A stretch of 64,000 nt of DNA, taken from assembly GCA_026934365.1 (NCBI GenBank), contig JADHZE010000001.1:1-64000 (forward strand), read 5' to 3'. Positions 51,899-61,757 of the stretch are shown in pieces (the first letter of the stretch is position 1; each line of letters begins with the position of its first letter). Below the pieces are notes generated by a model. The model did no database searches. It was given only the letters and a program-made list of their open reading frames with translations, and was not told the DNA's origin. The DNA comes from Isoptericola sp. QY 916. GTDB lineage: Bacteria; Actinomycetota; Actinomycetes; Actinomycetales; Cellulomonadaceae. The position numbers were made by a program, and so were the translations under genes.

Positions 51899-52588
51899 AT
51901 GGCACACGAGGGCGCGCGCGCGGAGGTGGCGGCGGCACGCACGGCGGCCCCCGCCGACGGCGGCGCCCGGCTCGAGCGATGGTTCGGCTGGGTCGACACG
52001 CTGGCGTTCCTGGGCCTGCTCAACCTCCTCGTCCTCGCGGGCACGCTGGCCGGGGGAGTGGTGCTCGGCGTCGCGCCCGCGCTCGCCGCGGCGACCGTCG
52101 TCAGCCGCACGCGGCTGCGGGGCGACACCCAGCGCGCCGTGCGCGTCTTCGTCCGCGCCTGGGCCTCCGGATTCGCCCGCGCCAACCTCCTCGCCGCGCC
52201 GGGCCTGCTGGCACTCGCCCTCACCGGGACGAGCCTGCTCCTGCTCGACGACGCGCCCGCGATGCTCCGCGTCGCGCTCGCCGTCGTCGCGGGCCTCGGC
52301 GTCGTGCACCTGCTGCTCGCCCTGACGATGGACGCCCACTACGACCTGCGTCGCGGCGACGTGCCGCGCCTGGCCTGGACGTTCCTGCTGCGCGCCCCCG
52401 GGGCGCCCCTCCTGCTCGCGGCGACGACGGCGCTGGTCGGCGTCGTCACCGCGTTCGTGCCCGGACTCCTGCCCGTCGTCTCGATCGGCGCGTGGGCGTA
52501 CCTGTGCACGGCCCTCTGCCTGTCCTTCTACGCCGCCAACGACCGCCGGCTCGGCGACCGGGCGGCGACCGACCCCCTCGACGAGTGA
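51899..52588 (+). CDS. yesL: YesL-like (DUF624) membrane protein
   Basis: A 229-aa integral membrane protein with about five helices and a polar N-terminus. It matches the DUF624/YesL family, which is linked to ABC importers for pectin oligosaccharides but has no proven biochemical role. It is the first gene after the promoter at 51758 and is followed after 32 bp by the sugar-binding lipoprotein. GGAG lies upstream of the ATG, though slightly far. Confidence 0.8.
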   Translation: MAHEGARAEVAAARTAAPADGGARLERWFGWVDTLAFLGLLNLLVLAGTLAGGVVLGVAPALAAATVVSRTRLRGDTQRAVRVFVRAWASGFARANLLAAPGLLALALTGTSLLLLDDAPAMLRVALAVVAGLGVVHLLLALTMDAHYDLRRGDVPRLAWTFLLRAPGAPLLLAATTALVGVVTAFVPGLLPVVSIGAWAYLCTALCLSFYAANDRRLGDRAATDPLDE

Positions 52589-52620
52589 ACGACGACGTGC
52601 ACTCCGACGAAAGGAACAGC

Positions 52621-54168
52621 ATGCGCACACGACGGCTGGCCCCCCTGGCCCTCCTCGCGGTCGGGAGCCTCGCGCTCGCGGCCTGCGGCAGCGGCGGTGG
52701 CGACGGCGGCGACGGCGGTGGCGGTGGCGAGGCGCTCGACTCGCTCTCGATCATGGCGCCGTACTTCTCCGCGACGCCGCCGGAGGACGACGACCCGGTG
52801 GGCGCGAAGCTGTCCGAGCTGGCGGGGCTGGACCTCGACATGCAGTGGGTGCCCAACGCGGAGTACGGCGACCGGACCAACGTGGTGCTGGCCGGCGACG
52901 AGATCCCCGACGTCATGGTCATCCAGCAGAAGAGCCAGGGCTTCGTGCAGACGGCGGAGGCCGGCGGCTTCTGGGACCTCACCGAGTACCTGGCCTCGGG
53001 CGACTACCCGAACCTCGTCACGGAGAACCCCGACGTCCAGCAGGCCTCGAGCGTCAACGGCAAGGTCTACGGCGTGTACCGGGCCCGCGACGTCGTGCGC
53101 ACGTCCATCACCATCCGCAAGGACTGGCTGAAGAACCTCGGCCTCGAGGAGCCCACGAACACGGACGAGCTCATGGCGCTCGCCAAGGCGTTCACCGAGG
53201 ACGACCCCGACGGCAACGGCAAGGACGACACCTACGGGATGATCATCCCCGCCTGGGGTGCGTCGATCGGCACGGGCAGCCCCTACGACGCCATCGAGAC
53301 CTGGTTCGGCGCGGGCAACGTGTGGAAGGACGAGGGCGGCCAGCTGATCCCGTCGTTCACGACCCCGGAGTGGAAGCAGGCGCTCGACTACGAGAAGCAG
53401 CTCATCGAGAACGGCTACGTCAACAAGGACTACGCCACGATGGACGGCTCCACCCAGTGGAACGAGCCGTTCCTCAACGGCAAGGGCGGCATCATCATCG
53501 ACGTCCAGTCGCGCGCGTCGCAGCTGGCGGGCCTGTTCAAGGAGAAGGACCCCAAGACGTACGACCAGTTCGTCGCGCTCCAGGGCAACATCGCCGGGCC
53601 GAACGGTGACTTCGCGCTCCCGACGCCGGGCTACAGCGGCTTCCTCGCCGTGCCGAAGGCGTCGGTGCAGACGGAGGAGCAGCTCAAGCAGGTGCTCACC
53701 GCGCTGAACGAGCTGAGCAGCACCGAGGGCCAGGTGCTGGAGAACAACGGCATCGAGGGCGACAACTTCACGGTCGAGGACGGCTTCGCGGTCAACGACG
53801 AGTCGAAGCAGGACTACACGGACCTGGTCAGCGGCTCGTGGGCCCAGATCGGCACCAACGTGGCCGGCTACGAGGCCTACAAGCCAAAGCCGGAGACGGA
53901 GTACGACGCCGAGCTCGAGCAGGAGCGCGTGGACCTGCAGGCCAAGGACCTCGAGAAGGCGGTCTTCAACCCCGGGGCGGCGCTCGTCTCCGAGACCTAC
54001 ATGACCAACGGCGTCCAGCTCGACCAGGTCATCGCCGACGCCCGCATCCAGTACATCAGCGGGCAGATCGACGAGGCGGGGCTCGACGCGGCGATCGCGC
54101 AGTGGAAGTCCAGCGGCGGTGACGCGGTCACGGCCGAGATGAACGAGCTCTACGGCCAGCTCGGCTGA
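52621..54168 (+). CDS. ABC-transporter sugar-binding lipoprotein (LplA/YtcQ-like)
   Basis: A 515-aa extracytoplasmic binding protein. The lipobox LAAC (Cys22) is followed by a Gly-rich linker. The middle has TEDDPDGNGKDDTYG (about 195-209), a calcium-binding-like loop seen in this family. It should capture rhamnogalacturonan-derived oligosaccharides and pass them to the two permeases that follow. AAAGGAAC precedes the ATG. It is about the expected length for LplA/YtcQ. Confidence 0.9.
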   Translation: MRTRRLAPLALLAVGSLALAACGSGGGDGGDGGGGGEALDSLSIMAPYFSATPPEDDDPVGAKLSELAGLDLDMQWVPNAEYGDRTNVVLAGDEIPDVMVIQQKSQGFVQTAEAGGFWDLTEYLASGDYPNLVTENPDVQQASSVNGKVYGVYRARDVVRTSITIRKDWLKNLGLEEPTNTDELMALAKAFTEDDPDGNGKDDTYGMIIPAWGASIGTGSPYDAIETWFGAGNVWKDEGGQLIPSFTTPEWKQALDYEKQLIENGYVNKDYATMDGSTQWNEPFLNGKGGIIIDVQSRASQLAGLFKEKDPKTYDQFVALQGNIAGPNGDFALPTPGYSGFLAVPKASVQTEEQLKQVLTALNELSSTEGQVLENNGIEGDNFTVEDGFAVNDESKQDYTDLVSGSWAQIGTNVAGYEAYKPKPETEYDAELEQERVDLQAKDLEKAVFNPGAALVSETYMTNGVQLDQVIADARIQYISGQIDEAGLDAAIAQWKSSGGDAVTAEMNELYGQLG

Positions 54169-54233
54169 TCCCCTCCGGTGCGGGGCCGGGCCTCGGTGCC
54201 CGGCCCCGCACCCCGTCCGAGAAGGAGGCTGCG

Positions 54234-55208
54234 ATGACCGCCGTCGTCGACGTCGAGCAGGCCGGCACGCCCGCGCCCGCCGCCCCTCCCGCGCCCCGCC
54301 GGCCGCACCGCGGCTGGGCCCGGGTGGTGCGCTACCGGTGGCTGCTGGTGATGATGCTGCCGGGCATCCTGTACTTCCTGCTGTTCCGCATCTGGCCGAT
54401 GTGGGGCGCGCAGATCGCGTTCAAGAACTACGTGCCGTTCCTGGGGATCCAGGGCTCGGAGTGGGTGGGCTGGCACCACTTCCAGGAGTTCTTCTCCAAC
54501 CCCGACTTCCCGCGGCTGCTGGGCAACACGCTGATCCTGGCCGCGCTGAGCCTGTTCGTGGCGTTCCCGCTGACGATCGTGCTGGCGCTGCTGCTCAACG
54601 AGGTCCGCCTGTCGGTGCTCAAGCGCACGGTGCAGACGCTGGTCTACATCCCGCACTTCCTGTCCTGGACGGTCGTGGTGTCGCTGACCGCGCTGCTGTT
54701 CGCGATCGGCACGGGCCCGCTGTCGTCCTTCCTGGACGGGCTCACCGGCACGGAGACCAACTACCTGGCCGACCCGGACTGGTTCCGTCCGCTGATCCTG
54801 CTGCAGACGATCTGGAAGTCCACCGGCTGGGGCACGATCATCTTCCTCGCCGCCCTGGCCAGCGTGGACCAGGAGCAGTACGAGGCCGCCGTCATCGACG
54901 GCGCGGGCCGCTGGCAGCGCACCTGGCACATCACGCTGCCCGCCATCCGGCCCACGATCATCGTGATGCTCATCCTGCAGACCGGGGAGATCCTCAACAC
55001 CGGGTTCGAGCAGATCTACCTCATGTCCAACGCGCTCAACCGCACCGTCGCGGACGTCTTCGACACGTACGTGTACTTCACCGGCATCCAGCAGGGCGCG
55101 TACTCCTACTCCACCGCGGTGGGCCTGTCGAAGGCGATCGTCGGGCTGGTGCTGATCTTCGGCACCAACTGGCTCGCCAAGCGCTTCAACCAGCAGGGGA
55201 TCTTCTGA
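54234..55208 (+). CDS. lplB: sugar ABC transporter permease (LplB-like)
   Basis: A 324-aa permease with six membrane helices and the MalF-type EAA loop (EAAVIDGAGRWQRTWHITLP, about 221-240) that contacts the ATPase. The Pro/Ala-rich N-terminus is cytoplasmic. It is followed by its partner permease with a TGATG overlap. No ATPase gene is in the operon, so a shared MsmX-type ATPase elsewhere is expected. Confidence 0.93.
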   Translation: MTAVVDVEQAGTPAPAAPPAPRRPHRGWARVVRYRWLLVMMLPGILYFLLFRIWPMWGAQIAFKNYVPFLGIQGSEWVGWHHFQEFFSNPDFPRLLGNTLILAALSLFVAFPLTIVLALLLNEVRLSVLKRTVQTLVYIPHFLSWTVVVSLTALLFAIGTGPLSSFLDGLTGTETNYLADPDWFRPLILLQTIWKSTGWGTIIFLAALASVDQEQYEAAVIDGAGRWQRTWHITLPAIRPTIIVMLILQTGEILNTGFEQIYLMSNALNRTVADVFDTYVYFTGIQQGAYSYSTAVGLSKAIVGLVLIFGTNWLAKRFNQQGIF

Positions 55209-56155
55209 TGGCCGCACCGCTCACCACCGTGCCCACCGTGCCGCCCGGCCGCGCCTCCCGGCGCGCGTCCAGGCCCTCCACGCAGCACCAGCGGTTCAAC
55301 ACCCGTGCGGGGCGCGCGTTCGACGTCGTCAACGTCGTGCTGCTCGTCGCCGTCGGCCTGCTGGCGCTGCTGCCGTTCCTGTACGTGCTCGCGGGCTCGT
55401 TCGCGACCGAGCTGGAGATCACCACGCGGCCGTTCTTCCTGTGGCCGCGGGACTTCACGACCGACTCCTACGCCTCGATCCTGTCCTCGGACGCGTTCGT
55501 GCGGGCCTTCGTCACCACCGTCGTCGTGACCCTGGTCGGCACGCTCGTCCAGCTCGCGCTGACGGCGCTGATGGCCTACCCGCTGTCGAAGGTCGACCTG
55601 CCCGGGCGGCGCACCATCATGACCGTCGTCGTGTTCACGATGGTGTTCTCCGCGGGCATGATCCCCACGTTCCTGGTGGTCAAGCAGCTCGGCCTGCTCG
55701 ACTCGTACTGGGCGCTGATCCTGCCGATGGCGATCAACCCGTTCAGCCTGATCATCATCAAGAACTTCTTCCAGCAGCTGCCCCAGGAGCTGGAGGAGTC
55801 CGCCAAGATCGACGGCGCCCACGAGCTGCAGATCCTGCGGCACGTCGTGATCCCGCTGTCCAAGCCGGTGCTCGCGACGTTCGCGCTGTTCTACGCCGTC
55901 GGCATCTGGAACGACTACATGTCCCCGCTGCTGTACCTGAACGACCAGGACATGTGGACCCTGCAGATGTTCCTGCGGCAGGTCACCGCGTCGGCGTCGC
56001 TGTCCGCGCAGGACATGGGCGCCGAGCTGCCCCCGCCCGCGCAGGGCATCAAGTTCGCGGTGGTCATCGTGGCCACCATCCCCGTGCTCCTGGCCTACCC
56101 GTTCCTCCAGAAGCACTTCGCCAAGGGAATGCTCATCGGGAGCGTGAAGGGCTGA
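55208..56155 (+). CDS. ytcP: sugar ABC transporter permease (YtcP-like)
   Basis: A 315-aa permease with six helices and the MalG-type EAA region (EESAKIDGAHELQILRHVVIP). The start overlaps the previous stop (TGATG). The family imports alpha-galacturonosyl-rhamnose oligomers or similar sugars in B. subtilis. It is followed by the esterase gene with a one-base gap. Confidence 0.93.
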   Translation: MAAPLTTVPTVPPGRASRRASRPSTQHQRFNTRAGRAFDVVNVVLLVAVGLLALLPFLYVLAGSFATELEITTRPFFLWPRDFTTDSYASILSSDAFVRAFVTTVVVTLVGTLVQLALTALMAYPLSKVDLPGRRTIMTVVVFTMVFSAGMIPTFLVVKQLGLLDSYWALILPMAINPFSLIIIKNFFQQLPQELEESAKIDGAHELQILRHVVIPLSKPVLATFALFYAVGIWNDYMSPLLYLNDQDMWTLQMFLRQVTASASLSAQDMGAELPPPAQGIKFAVVIVATIPVLLAYPFLQKHFAKGMLIGSVKG

Positions 56156-56156
56156 C

Positions 56157-56870
56157 ATGACCATCCACCTCGCGGGCGACTCGACCGTCGCCCCCACCGA
56201 CCACGGCCGCACCTCGGGGTACCCGGAGATCCCGCTGCTGGGCTGGGGCGACGAGCTCGCGACGTTCACCGGCGACGTCGTGCGCAACCACGCGATCGGC
56301 GGCGCCACCACGGCGTCGTTCCGGGCCGAGGGACGCTGGGAGAAGCTGCTCGCGGAGCTGCGGCCCGGCGACACGGTGGTGATCCAGTTCGGGCACAACG
56401 ACCAGAAGGAGCCCGACGAGCTCGCCGCCGAGGGCGGGTACACGGACCGGCTCGCGCAGTTCGTCGCGGAAGCGCGCGCGAACGGGGCGCGGCCCGTGCT
56501 GGCCACGAGCGTCGAGCGCCGCCTGTTCGACGGCGACGGCCCCGACGCTCCGCTGCGCTGGTCGCACGGCCCCTACCCGGCGGCGGTGCGGACGCTCGGC
56601 CACGAGCTCGACGTGCCGGTGCTCGACCTCACCGCGTTCACGCGCTGGCTGTACGGGTGGCTGGGCCGCGACGCCTCGGCCGCCCTCTTCCCGCACGGCG
56701 CCGCCGCGGCGGCGGGCCTGCCCGTCGACGAGAAGCTGGCCACGGACAACACCCACTTCACGACGGCGGGGGCGCGCGCCGTCGCCCGCTACGTCGGCGA
56801 GGCCCTGGCGTCGCTCGACGGCGTGCACGACGCCGAGGAGCCGCTCGGGGCGTGGGTGATGCAGCCGTGA
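56157..56870 (+). CDS. CE12-like rhamnogalacturonan acetylesterase
   Basis: A 237-aa SGNH hydrolase. GDST (Ser9 the nucleophile), the GHND block at 79-82 and the catalytic DNTH (Asp197, His200) are present, as in the CE12 rhamnogalacturonan acetylesterases such as RhgT/YesT. There is no signal peptide, so it should deacetylate imported oligosaccharides in the cytoplasm. It overlaps the DUF1961 start (GTGA). Confidence 0.9.
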   Translation: MTIHLAGDSTVAPTDHGRTSGYPEIPLLGWGDELATFTGDVVRNHAIGGATTASFRAEGRWEKLLAELRPGDTVVIQFGHNDQKEPDELAAEGGYTDRLAQFVAEARANGARPVLATSVERRLFDGDGPDAPLRWSHGPYPAAVRTLGHELDVPVLDLTAFTRWLYGWLGRDASAALFPHGAAAAAGLPVDEKLATDNTHFTTAGARAVARYVGEALASLDGVHDAEEPLGAWVMQP

Positions 56871-57544
56871 CAACGCCCGTGGTGGCGGGGGCCTACCGCA
56901 ACGCCCTGGCCGGTCCCGGCGACCTCGCCGGGTGGGTCGCGGAAGGTCCGGTCGGCGTCGAGCACCGCGACGACGGCCTGGTGCTGCGCAGCACGGCCGA
57001 CGAGGCAGCGCTCGACGCCGACGGCCGCGGGGACCACGCGCACTTCACCTACTGGTGCCCGGACGTCTTCCCGGCGGACGTCGAGGTCGCGTGGGACTTC
57101 CGCCCGCTGGCCGGCGACGGCCTGGCGATGCTGTTCTTCGCCGCCACGGGCACCGACGGCCGCGACCTCTTCGACCCGTCGCTGGCCGAGCGCACCGGGT
57201 TCTACCCGCAGTACCACTCGGGGGACGTGTCGACGCTCCACGTGTCCTACCTGCGCCGCAAGTGGGCGGCCGAGAAGCGGTTCCGCACCTGCAACCTGCG
57301 CAAGAGCCCCGGCTTCCGCCTCGTCGCGCAGGGGGCCGACCCGCTGCCCGGGCCCGACGACGCCGACGGCCACTACCGCGTGCGCGTCACCAAGCGCGGC
57401 GCCGACGTCTCCTTCGCGATCGACGACCTCACCCTCTTCACGTTCCACGACGACGCGCCGCTGGGCGCCGGCCGGATCGGCTTCCGGCAGATGGCCCCGC
57501 TCGTCGCCCACTACCGCAACCTCGAGGTGACCCCGCTGTCATGA
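56867..57544 (+). CDS. yesU: YesU-like (DUF1961) protein
   Basis: A 225-aa soluble beta-sandwich protein. The conserved blocks AHFTYWCPDVFPADVEVAWDFRPL, FYPQYHSGDVSTLHVSYLRRK and FRTCNLRKSPGF match YesU/DUF1961, a concanavalin-like family that accompanies rhamnogalacturonan genes. An enzyme activity is not established. It starts with GTG overlapping the esterase stop and ends overlapping the PL26 start (ATGA). Confidence 0.88.
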   Translation: MTTPVVAGAYRNALAGPGDLAGWVAEGPVGVEHRDDGLVLRSTADEAALDADGRGDHAHFTYWCPDVFPADVEVAWDFRPLAGDGLAMLFFAATGTDGRDLFDPSLAERTGFYPQYHSGDVSTLHVSYLRRKWAAEKRFRTCNLRKSPGFRLVAQGADPLPGPDDADGHYRVRVTKRGADVSFAIDDLTLFTFHDDAPLGAGRIGFRQMAPLVAHYRNLEVTPLS

Positions 57545-60261
57545 CCACCGCCCCCGCCGCATCCCCGCTGACCGAGTCCGTCGAGACCCCGGACGGGGTC
57601 GACGTCCCGCTGCGCTGGCTCGACGACGTCGCGCCCGACCTCACGGTCGGCGGCGTCACCTGCGGCGTCCCGTTCCGCCCGGGCGTGGTGCGCGACGCCG
57701 CGGCGCTCGCCGTCGTGGACTCCTGGGGCCGCGCCGTCCCCGCGCAGACGTGGCCGCTCGCGACATGGCCCGACGGCAGCGTGAAGTGGTCCGGCGTCGC
57801 GCTCGGCGCGGCGACGCCGCCCAGCGCGTCGTACCGCGTGGTCGCCGCCCCGCTGGTCGAGCCGGTCGGGACCCAGGACGTCGTCCCGACGGGCTCGACC
57901 GACGGGGTGACGGTCGTCGAGCACGCGGACGAGGTGGTCGTGGACACGGGCGCGTGCACGGTGGTCGTGGGGCGTTCCGGCCCGGACGTCGTGCGGTCCG
58001 TGCGGGTGCGCGGCGTGGAGGTGGCGCGCGCGGGGCGGCTGGTGTCCAGCCGGCAGGACCGCCCGGAGCCCGACCACCGGGCGCGGCGCGAGTCGGTGGG
58101 CGTCGTGCGCGACGTCGTCGTGGAGCAGGCCGGACCGGTGCGCGCCGTCGTGCGGGTGACGGGCGCGCACCGCGACGTCGACCGGGCCCACGAGGACGGC
58201 GCGCCCGCCTGGCTGCCGTTCACGCTGCGCCTGGTGCTCGCGGCCGGGGCGCCCACGTTCCGGCTCGTGCACTCGTTCGTGTGGGACGGCGACCCCGAGC
58301 GCGACTTCCTGTCGTCGCTCGGCCTGCGCTTCGACGTCCCGCTGCGCGCCGCGCACCACGACCGGCACGTGCGCCTCGCGGGGGCGGACGGCGGCCTCGT
58401 GCGCGAGGCGGTGCAGGGCGTCACCGGGCTGCGCCGGGACCCCGGCGAGGAGGTGCGCGCGGCCCAGGTGGCGGGCCGCGCGACGCCGCCGCTGGAGGAG
58501 TGGGACGAGCGCGTCTCCGGCCGCCTGCGGTGGGTGCCGACCTGGGAGGCCTGGTCGCTGCGGCAGCTGAGCGCGAACGGTTTCACCGTGCACAAGCGGA
58601 CGGCCCCCGACCGGCCGTGGATCGACGTGGCGCAGGGCACGCGGTCCGAGGGTCTGGGCTACCTGGGGGACACGGGCGGCGGCCTCGCCGTCGGGCTGAC
58701 CGGGTTCTGGCAGTCGCACCCGACCGGGATCGACGTCGAGCGCGCGACGTCCGACGTCGGGTCGCTCACGACCTGGCTCTGGTCGCCCGACGCCGCGCCG
58801 ATGGACCTGCGCTTCTACCACGACGGCCTCGGCCAGGACACGTACGACGACCAGCTCGACGCCCTCGAGATCACGTACGAGGACTACGAGCCGGGGTTCG
58901 GGAACGCGCACGGCATCGGCCGCACGCACGAGCTCACCGTCACCGCGTTCGCCGGCACGCCCGACGCCGACGCGCTCGCGCGCCTCGCCGCGGGCACCGC
59001 CGTCCGGCCCCAGCTCGTGCCCGTCCCCGAGGCGCTGCACGCGGCGCGCGTGCTCGGCGACTGGGACCTCGTCGACCGCAGCACCCCCGAGCGGGCGGCG
59101 CTGGAGGACCGGCTCGCCACGATGCTCGACTTCTACGTCGGTCAGGTGGACCAGCGCTCCTGGTACGGGTTCTGGAGCTACGGCGACGTCATGCACGCCT
59201 ACGACCCCGACCGGCACGTGTGGCGCTACGACGTCGGCGGCTACGCCTGGGACAACTCCGAGCTCTCCCCGGACCTGTGGCTGTGGACGTCGTTCCTGCG
59301 CACCGGCCGGGCCGACGTCTTCCGGCTCGCCGAGCGCATGACCCGCCACACGGGTGACGTGGACGTCTACCACGCCGGCCCCTGGCAGGGGCTGGGCAGC
59401 CGGCACAACGTGCAGCACTGGGGGTGCAGCGCGAAGCAGGTGCGCATCTCGACGCCGGCGTACCGGCGGCCGCACTACTTCCTCACCGGCGACGAGCACA
59501 CCCGGGACCTCATGCTCGAGCTGCGGGACTCCGACCGGAACTTCCTCGGGCTCGACCCGACCCGCAAGGTGCGGCCCGACGCCGCCACGTACCGCCCGCG
59601 GCCCGAGGCGCTGGCGGTCGGGCTCGGCACGGACTGGAGCGCCCTGGCCGCCACGTGGCTCGCGGACTGGGAGGCGACGGGGAACGAGCGGTCGCGCGAC
59701 CGGCTGGTCGGCACCATGACCGACATCGGCGCGCTGAAGCACGGCTTCTTCACCGGCGAGGCTCTGTACGACCTGGGCACCGGCCGGTTCGCCACCGACC
59801 GCGACCGCGTCACCGTCTCGCACCTGTCCGCCGTCTTCGGGCTGGTGGAGATCTGCTCGGAGCTGGTGTCGCTGGTCGACGCGGGCCTCGTCGACGCACC
59901 CGGCTTCACGGAGGCGTGGCTGCAGTACTGCCGCCTCTACCTCGCGACGCCGGACGAGCAGGAGGCCGAGCTCGGCGTCGCGCCGTCCGGCACGAACCTC
60001 GAGCAGGCGCACTCCCGCCTCGCCGCGTACGCCGCGGCACGGCTCGGCGACGACGGCCTGGCCGACGTCGCGTGGCGCGCGTACTTCCGCGGCGGGGAGT
60101 TCATGGGCGAGGAGGCCTTCCACCCCGTGCCGGTGCTGCCGCCCGAGACCCTGGTGCGGATCGACGAGGCGCGGACGCTGTCCACGAACGACGCCGCCCA
60201 GTGCAGCCTCGCCACGATCCAGAACCTCGCGCTGGTGGGGCACCGGCTGCCGCGGGGGTGA
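57541..60261 (+). CDS. yetA: exo-rhamnogalacturonan lyase-like (PL26/YetA)
   Basis: A 906-aa protein of the PcRGLX/YetA family, which removes unsaturated galacturonosyl-rhamnose from the ends of rhamnogalacturonan I chains. The length and beta-rich N-terminal half followed by an alpha/alpha barrel (HAYDPDRHVWRYDVGGYAWDNSELSPD, then GLGSRHNVQHWGCSAKQVRISTPAYRR) match the family. No signal peptide is present, so it should act on imported oligomers. It closes the operon. Confidence 0.9.
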   Translation: MTTAPAASPLTESVETPDGVDVPLRWLDDVAPDLTVGGVTCGVPFRPGVVRDAAALAVVDSWGRAVPAQTWPLATWPDGSVKWSGVALGAATPPSASYRVVAAPLVEPVGTQDVVPTGSTDGVTVVEHADEVVVDTGACTVVVGRSGPDVVRSVRVRGVEVARAGRLVSSRQDRPEPDHRARRESVGVVRDVVVEQAGPVRAVVRVTGAHRDVDRAHEDGAPAWLPFTLRLVLAAGAPTFRLVHSFVWDGDPERDFLSSLGLRFDVPLRAAHHDRHVRLAGADGGLVREAVQGVTGLRRDPGEEVRAAQVAGRATPPLEEWDERVSGRLRWVPTWEAWSLRQLSANGFTVHKRTAPDRPWIDVAQGTRSEGLGYLGDTGGGLAVGLTGFWQSHPTGIDVERATSDVGSLTTWLWSPDAAPMDLRFYHDGLGQDTYDDQLDALEITYEDYEPGFGNAHGIGRTHELTVTAFAGTPDADALARLAAGTAVRPQLVPVPEALHAARVLGDWDLVDRSTPERAALEDRLATMLDFYVGQVDQRSWYGFWSYGDVMHAYDPDRHVWRYDVGGYAWDNSELSPDLWLWTSFLRTGRADVFRLAERMTRHTGDVDVYHAGPWQGLGSRHNVQHWGCSAKQVRISTPAYRRPHYFLTGDEHTRDLMLELRDSDRNFLGLDPTRKVRPDAATYRPRPEALAVGLGTDWSALAATWLADWEATGNERSRDRLVGTMTDIGALKHGFFTGEALYDLGTGRFATDRDRVTVSHLSAVFGLVEICSELVSLVDAGLVDAPGFTEAWLQYCRLYLATPDEQEAELGVAPSGTNLEQAHSRLAAYAAARLGDDGLADVAWRAYFRGGEFMGEEAFHPVPVLPPETLVRIDEARTLSTNDAAQCSLATIQNLALVGHRLPRG

Positions 60262-60376
60262 ACCGGGGGCGGTGCGGGCCAGTACGCTGTGCGGCGGCAA
60301 TCTTCACCGGACGTTCACGGGCGAGCGACAGCGGTGAGCACGGCGGCCCGCACGCGGGCCCGACGGACGGAGCACC

Positions 60377-61735
60377 ATGAGCCTCGGCTGGACCAAGCAC
60401 GGCGACGGAAGGCACGTCGGACCCGGCGACGTCGTCGCCCCCGACGAGCGGCTGAGCTGGCCGCGCACCATCGGCATCGGCATGCAGCACGTGGTGGCGA
60501 TGTTCGGCTCCACGTTCATCGTGCCGCTGATGACGGGGTTCTCGCCTGCCACGACGCTGTTCTTCTCGGCGATCGGCACGGCGCTGTTCCTGCTGATCAC
60601 GCGCAACCGGCTGCCCAGCTACCTGGGGTCCAGCTTCGCGTTCATCGCCCCGATCCTCGCAGCGACGGCGTCCCACGGGCAGTCCGTGGCGGTGGGCGGG
60701 ATCCTCGTGACCGGCATTGTGCTGGCCGCGGTTGGCGTCCTGGTGCACTTCGCCGGCGCCCAGTGGATCGACGTCGTCATGCCGCCGGTCGTCACGGGCA
60801 CGATTGTCGCGCTCATCGGCCTCAACCTGGCTCCGGCCGCGTGGGGAACCTGCAAGGAGAAGGTCGTCGACGGCGCGATCGTCCAGACCTGCGACAACGG
60901 GTTCCGCGCGGCACCCCTGACGGCGACGGTCACCCTGGTCGCGATCATCCTCGCGACGGTGCTGTTCAAGGGCATCCTCGGGCGGCTGTCGATCCTGGTC
61001 GGCGTGCTGGTCGGCTACATCGCTGCGCTGCTCCTGGGCGAGGTGAGCTTCGCCAAGGTCGAGGCGGCCGACTGGTTCGGCTTCCCGCACTTCGTCACCC
61101 CGTCGTTCGAGCCGGCGGTGCTGGGACTGTTCGTGCCCGTGGTGCTCGTGCTGGTCGCGGAGAACGTCGGCCACGTGAAGTCGGTCGCGGCGATGACGGG
61201 CAAGAACCTCGACGACGTCGCCGGCAAGGCCCTGTTCAGCGACGGCCTCGCGACGACGCTCGCGGGCGTGGGCGGCGGCTCCGGCACCACGACGTACGCC
61301 GAGAACATCGGCGTCATGGCCGCCACCCGCGTGTACTCGACGGCCGCGTACTGGGTGGCCGCCGCGACGGCCCTGCTGCTGTCGATGTCGCCCAAGTTCG
61401 GCGAGCTCATCGCCACCATCCCGGCGGGCGTGCTCGGCGGGGCGACGACGATGCTCTACGGCATGATCGGCATCCTGGGCGCCCGCATCTGGGTGCAGGG
61501 CAAGGTGGACTTCGGCAACCCGGTGAACCTCACCACCGCCGCCGTCCCGCTGATCATCGGCATCGCGAACTTCACGTACTCCGCCGGCGACCTCACCTTC
61601 GAGGGCATCGCGATCGGCACCGCGTCCGCGCTGGTGATCTACCACGGCATGCGGGCGATCGCGCGGTGGCGCGGCACCGGCCAGGAGCCCGCATCGCCGG
61701 CGTCGGCTCCCGCGGCGGCCGGGACGACGGACTGA
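60377..61735 (+). CDS. uraA: NCS2 uracil/xanthine permease
   Basis: A 452-aa membrane transporter with about 12-14 helices. MQHVVAMFGSTFIVPLM at the start and the later ENVGHVKSVAAMTGKNLDDVAG, followed by GGGSGTTTYAENIGVMAATRVYS, are the NCS2/UraA signatures. The Glu and the TTYAENIG stretch line the substrate site; they fit uracil-type permeases best. It is a single transcription unit 115 bp after the lyase. Confidence 0.88.
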   Translation: MSLGWTKHGDGRHVGPGDVVAPDERLSWPRTIGIGMQHVVAMFGSTFIVPLMTGFSPATTLFFSAIGTALFLLITRNRLPSYLGSSFAFIAPILAATASHGQSVAVGGILVTGIVLAAVGVLVHFAGAQWIDVVMPPVVTGTIVALIGLNLAPAAWGTCKEKVVDGAIVQTCDNGFRAAPLTATVTLVAIILATVLFKGILGRLSILVGVLVGYIAALLLGEVSFAKVEAADWFGFPHFVTPSFEPAVLGLFVPVVLVLVAENVGHVKSVAAMTGKNLDDVAGKALFSDGLATTLAGVGGGSGTTTYAENIGVMAATRVYSTAAYWVAAATALLLSMSPKFGELIATIPAGVLGGATTMLYGMIGILGARIWVQGKVDFGNPVNLTTAAVPLIIGIANFTYSAGDLTFEGIAIGTASALVIYHGMRAIARWRGTGQEPASPASAPAAAGTTD

Positions 61736-61757
61736 CGCCAGCCCGGGTGGCCCGGTC

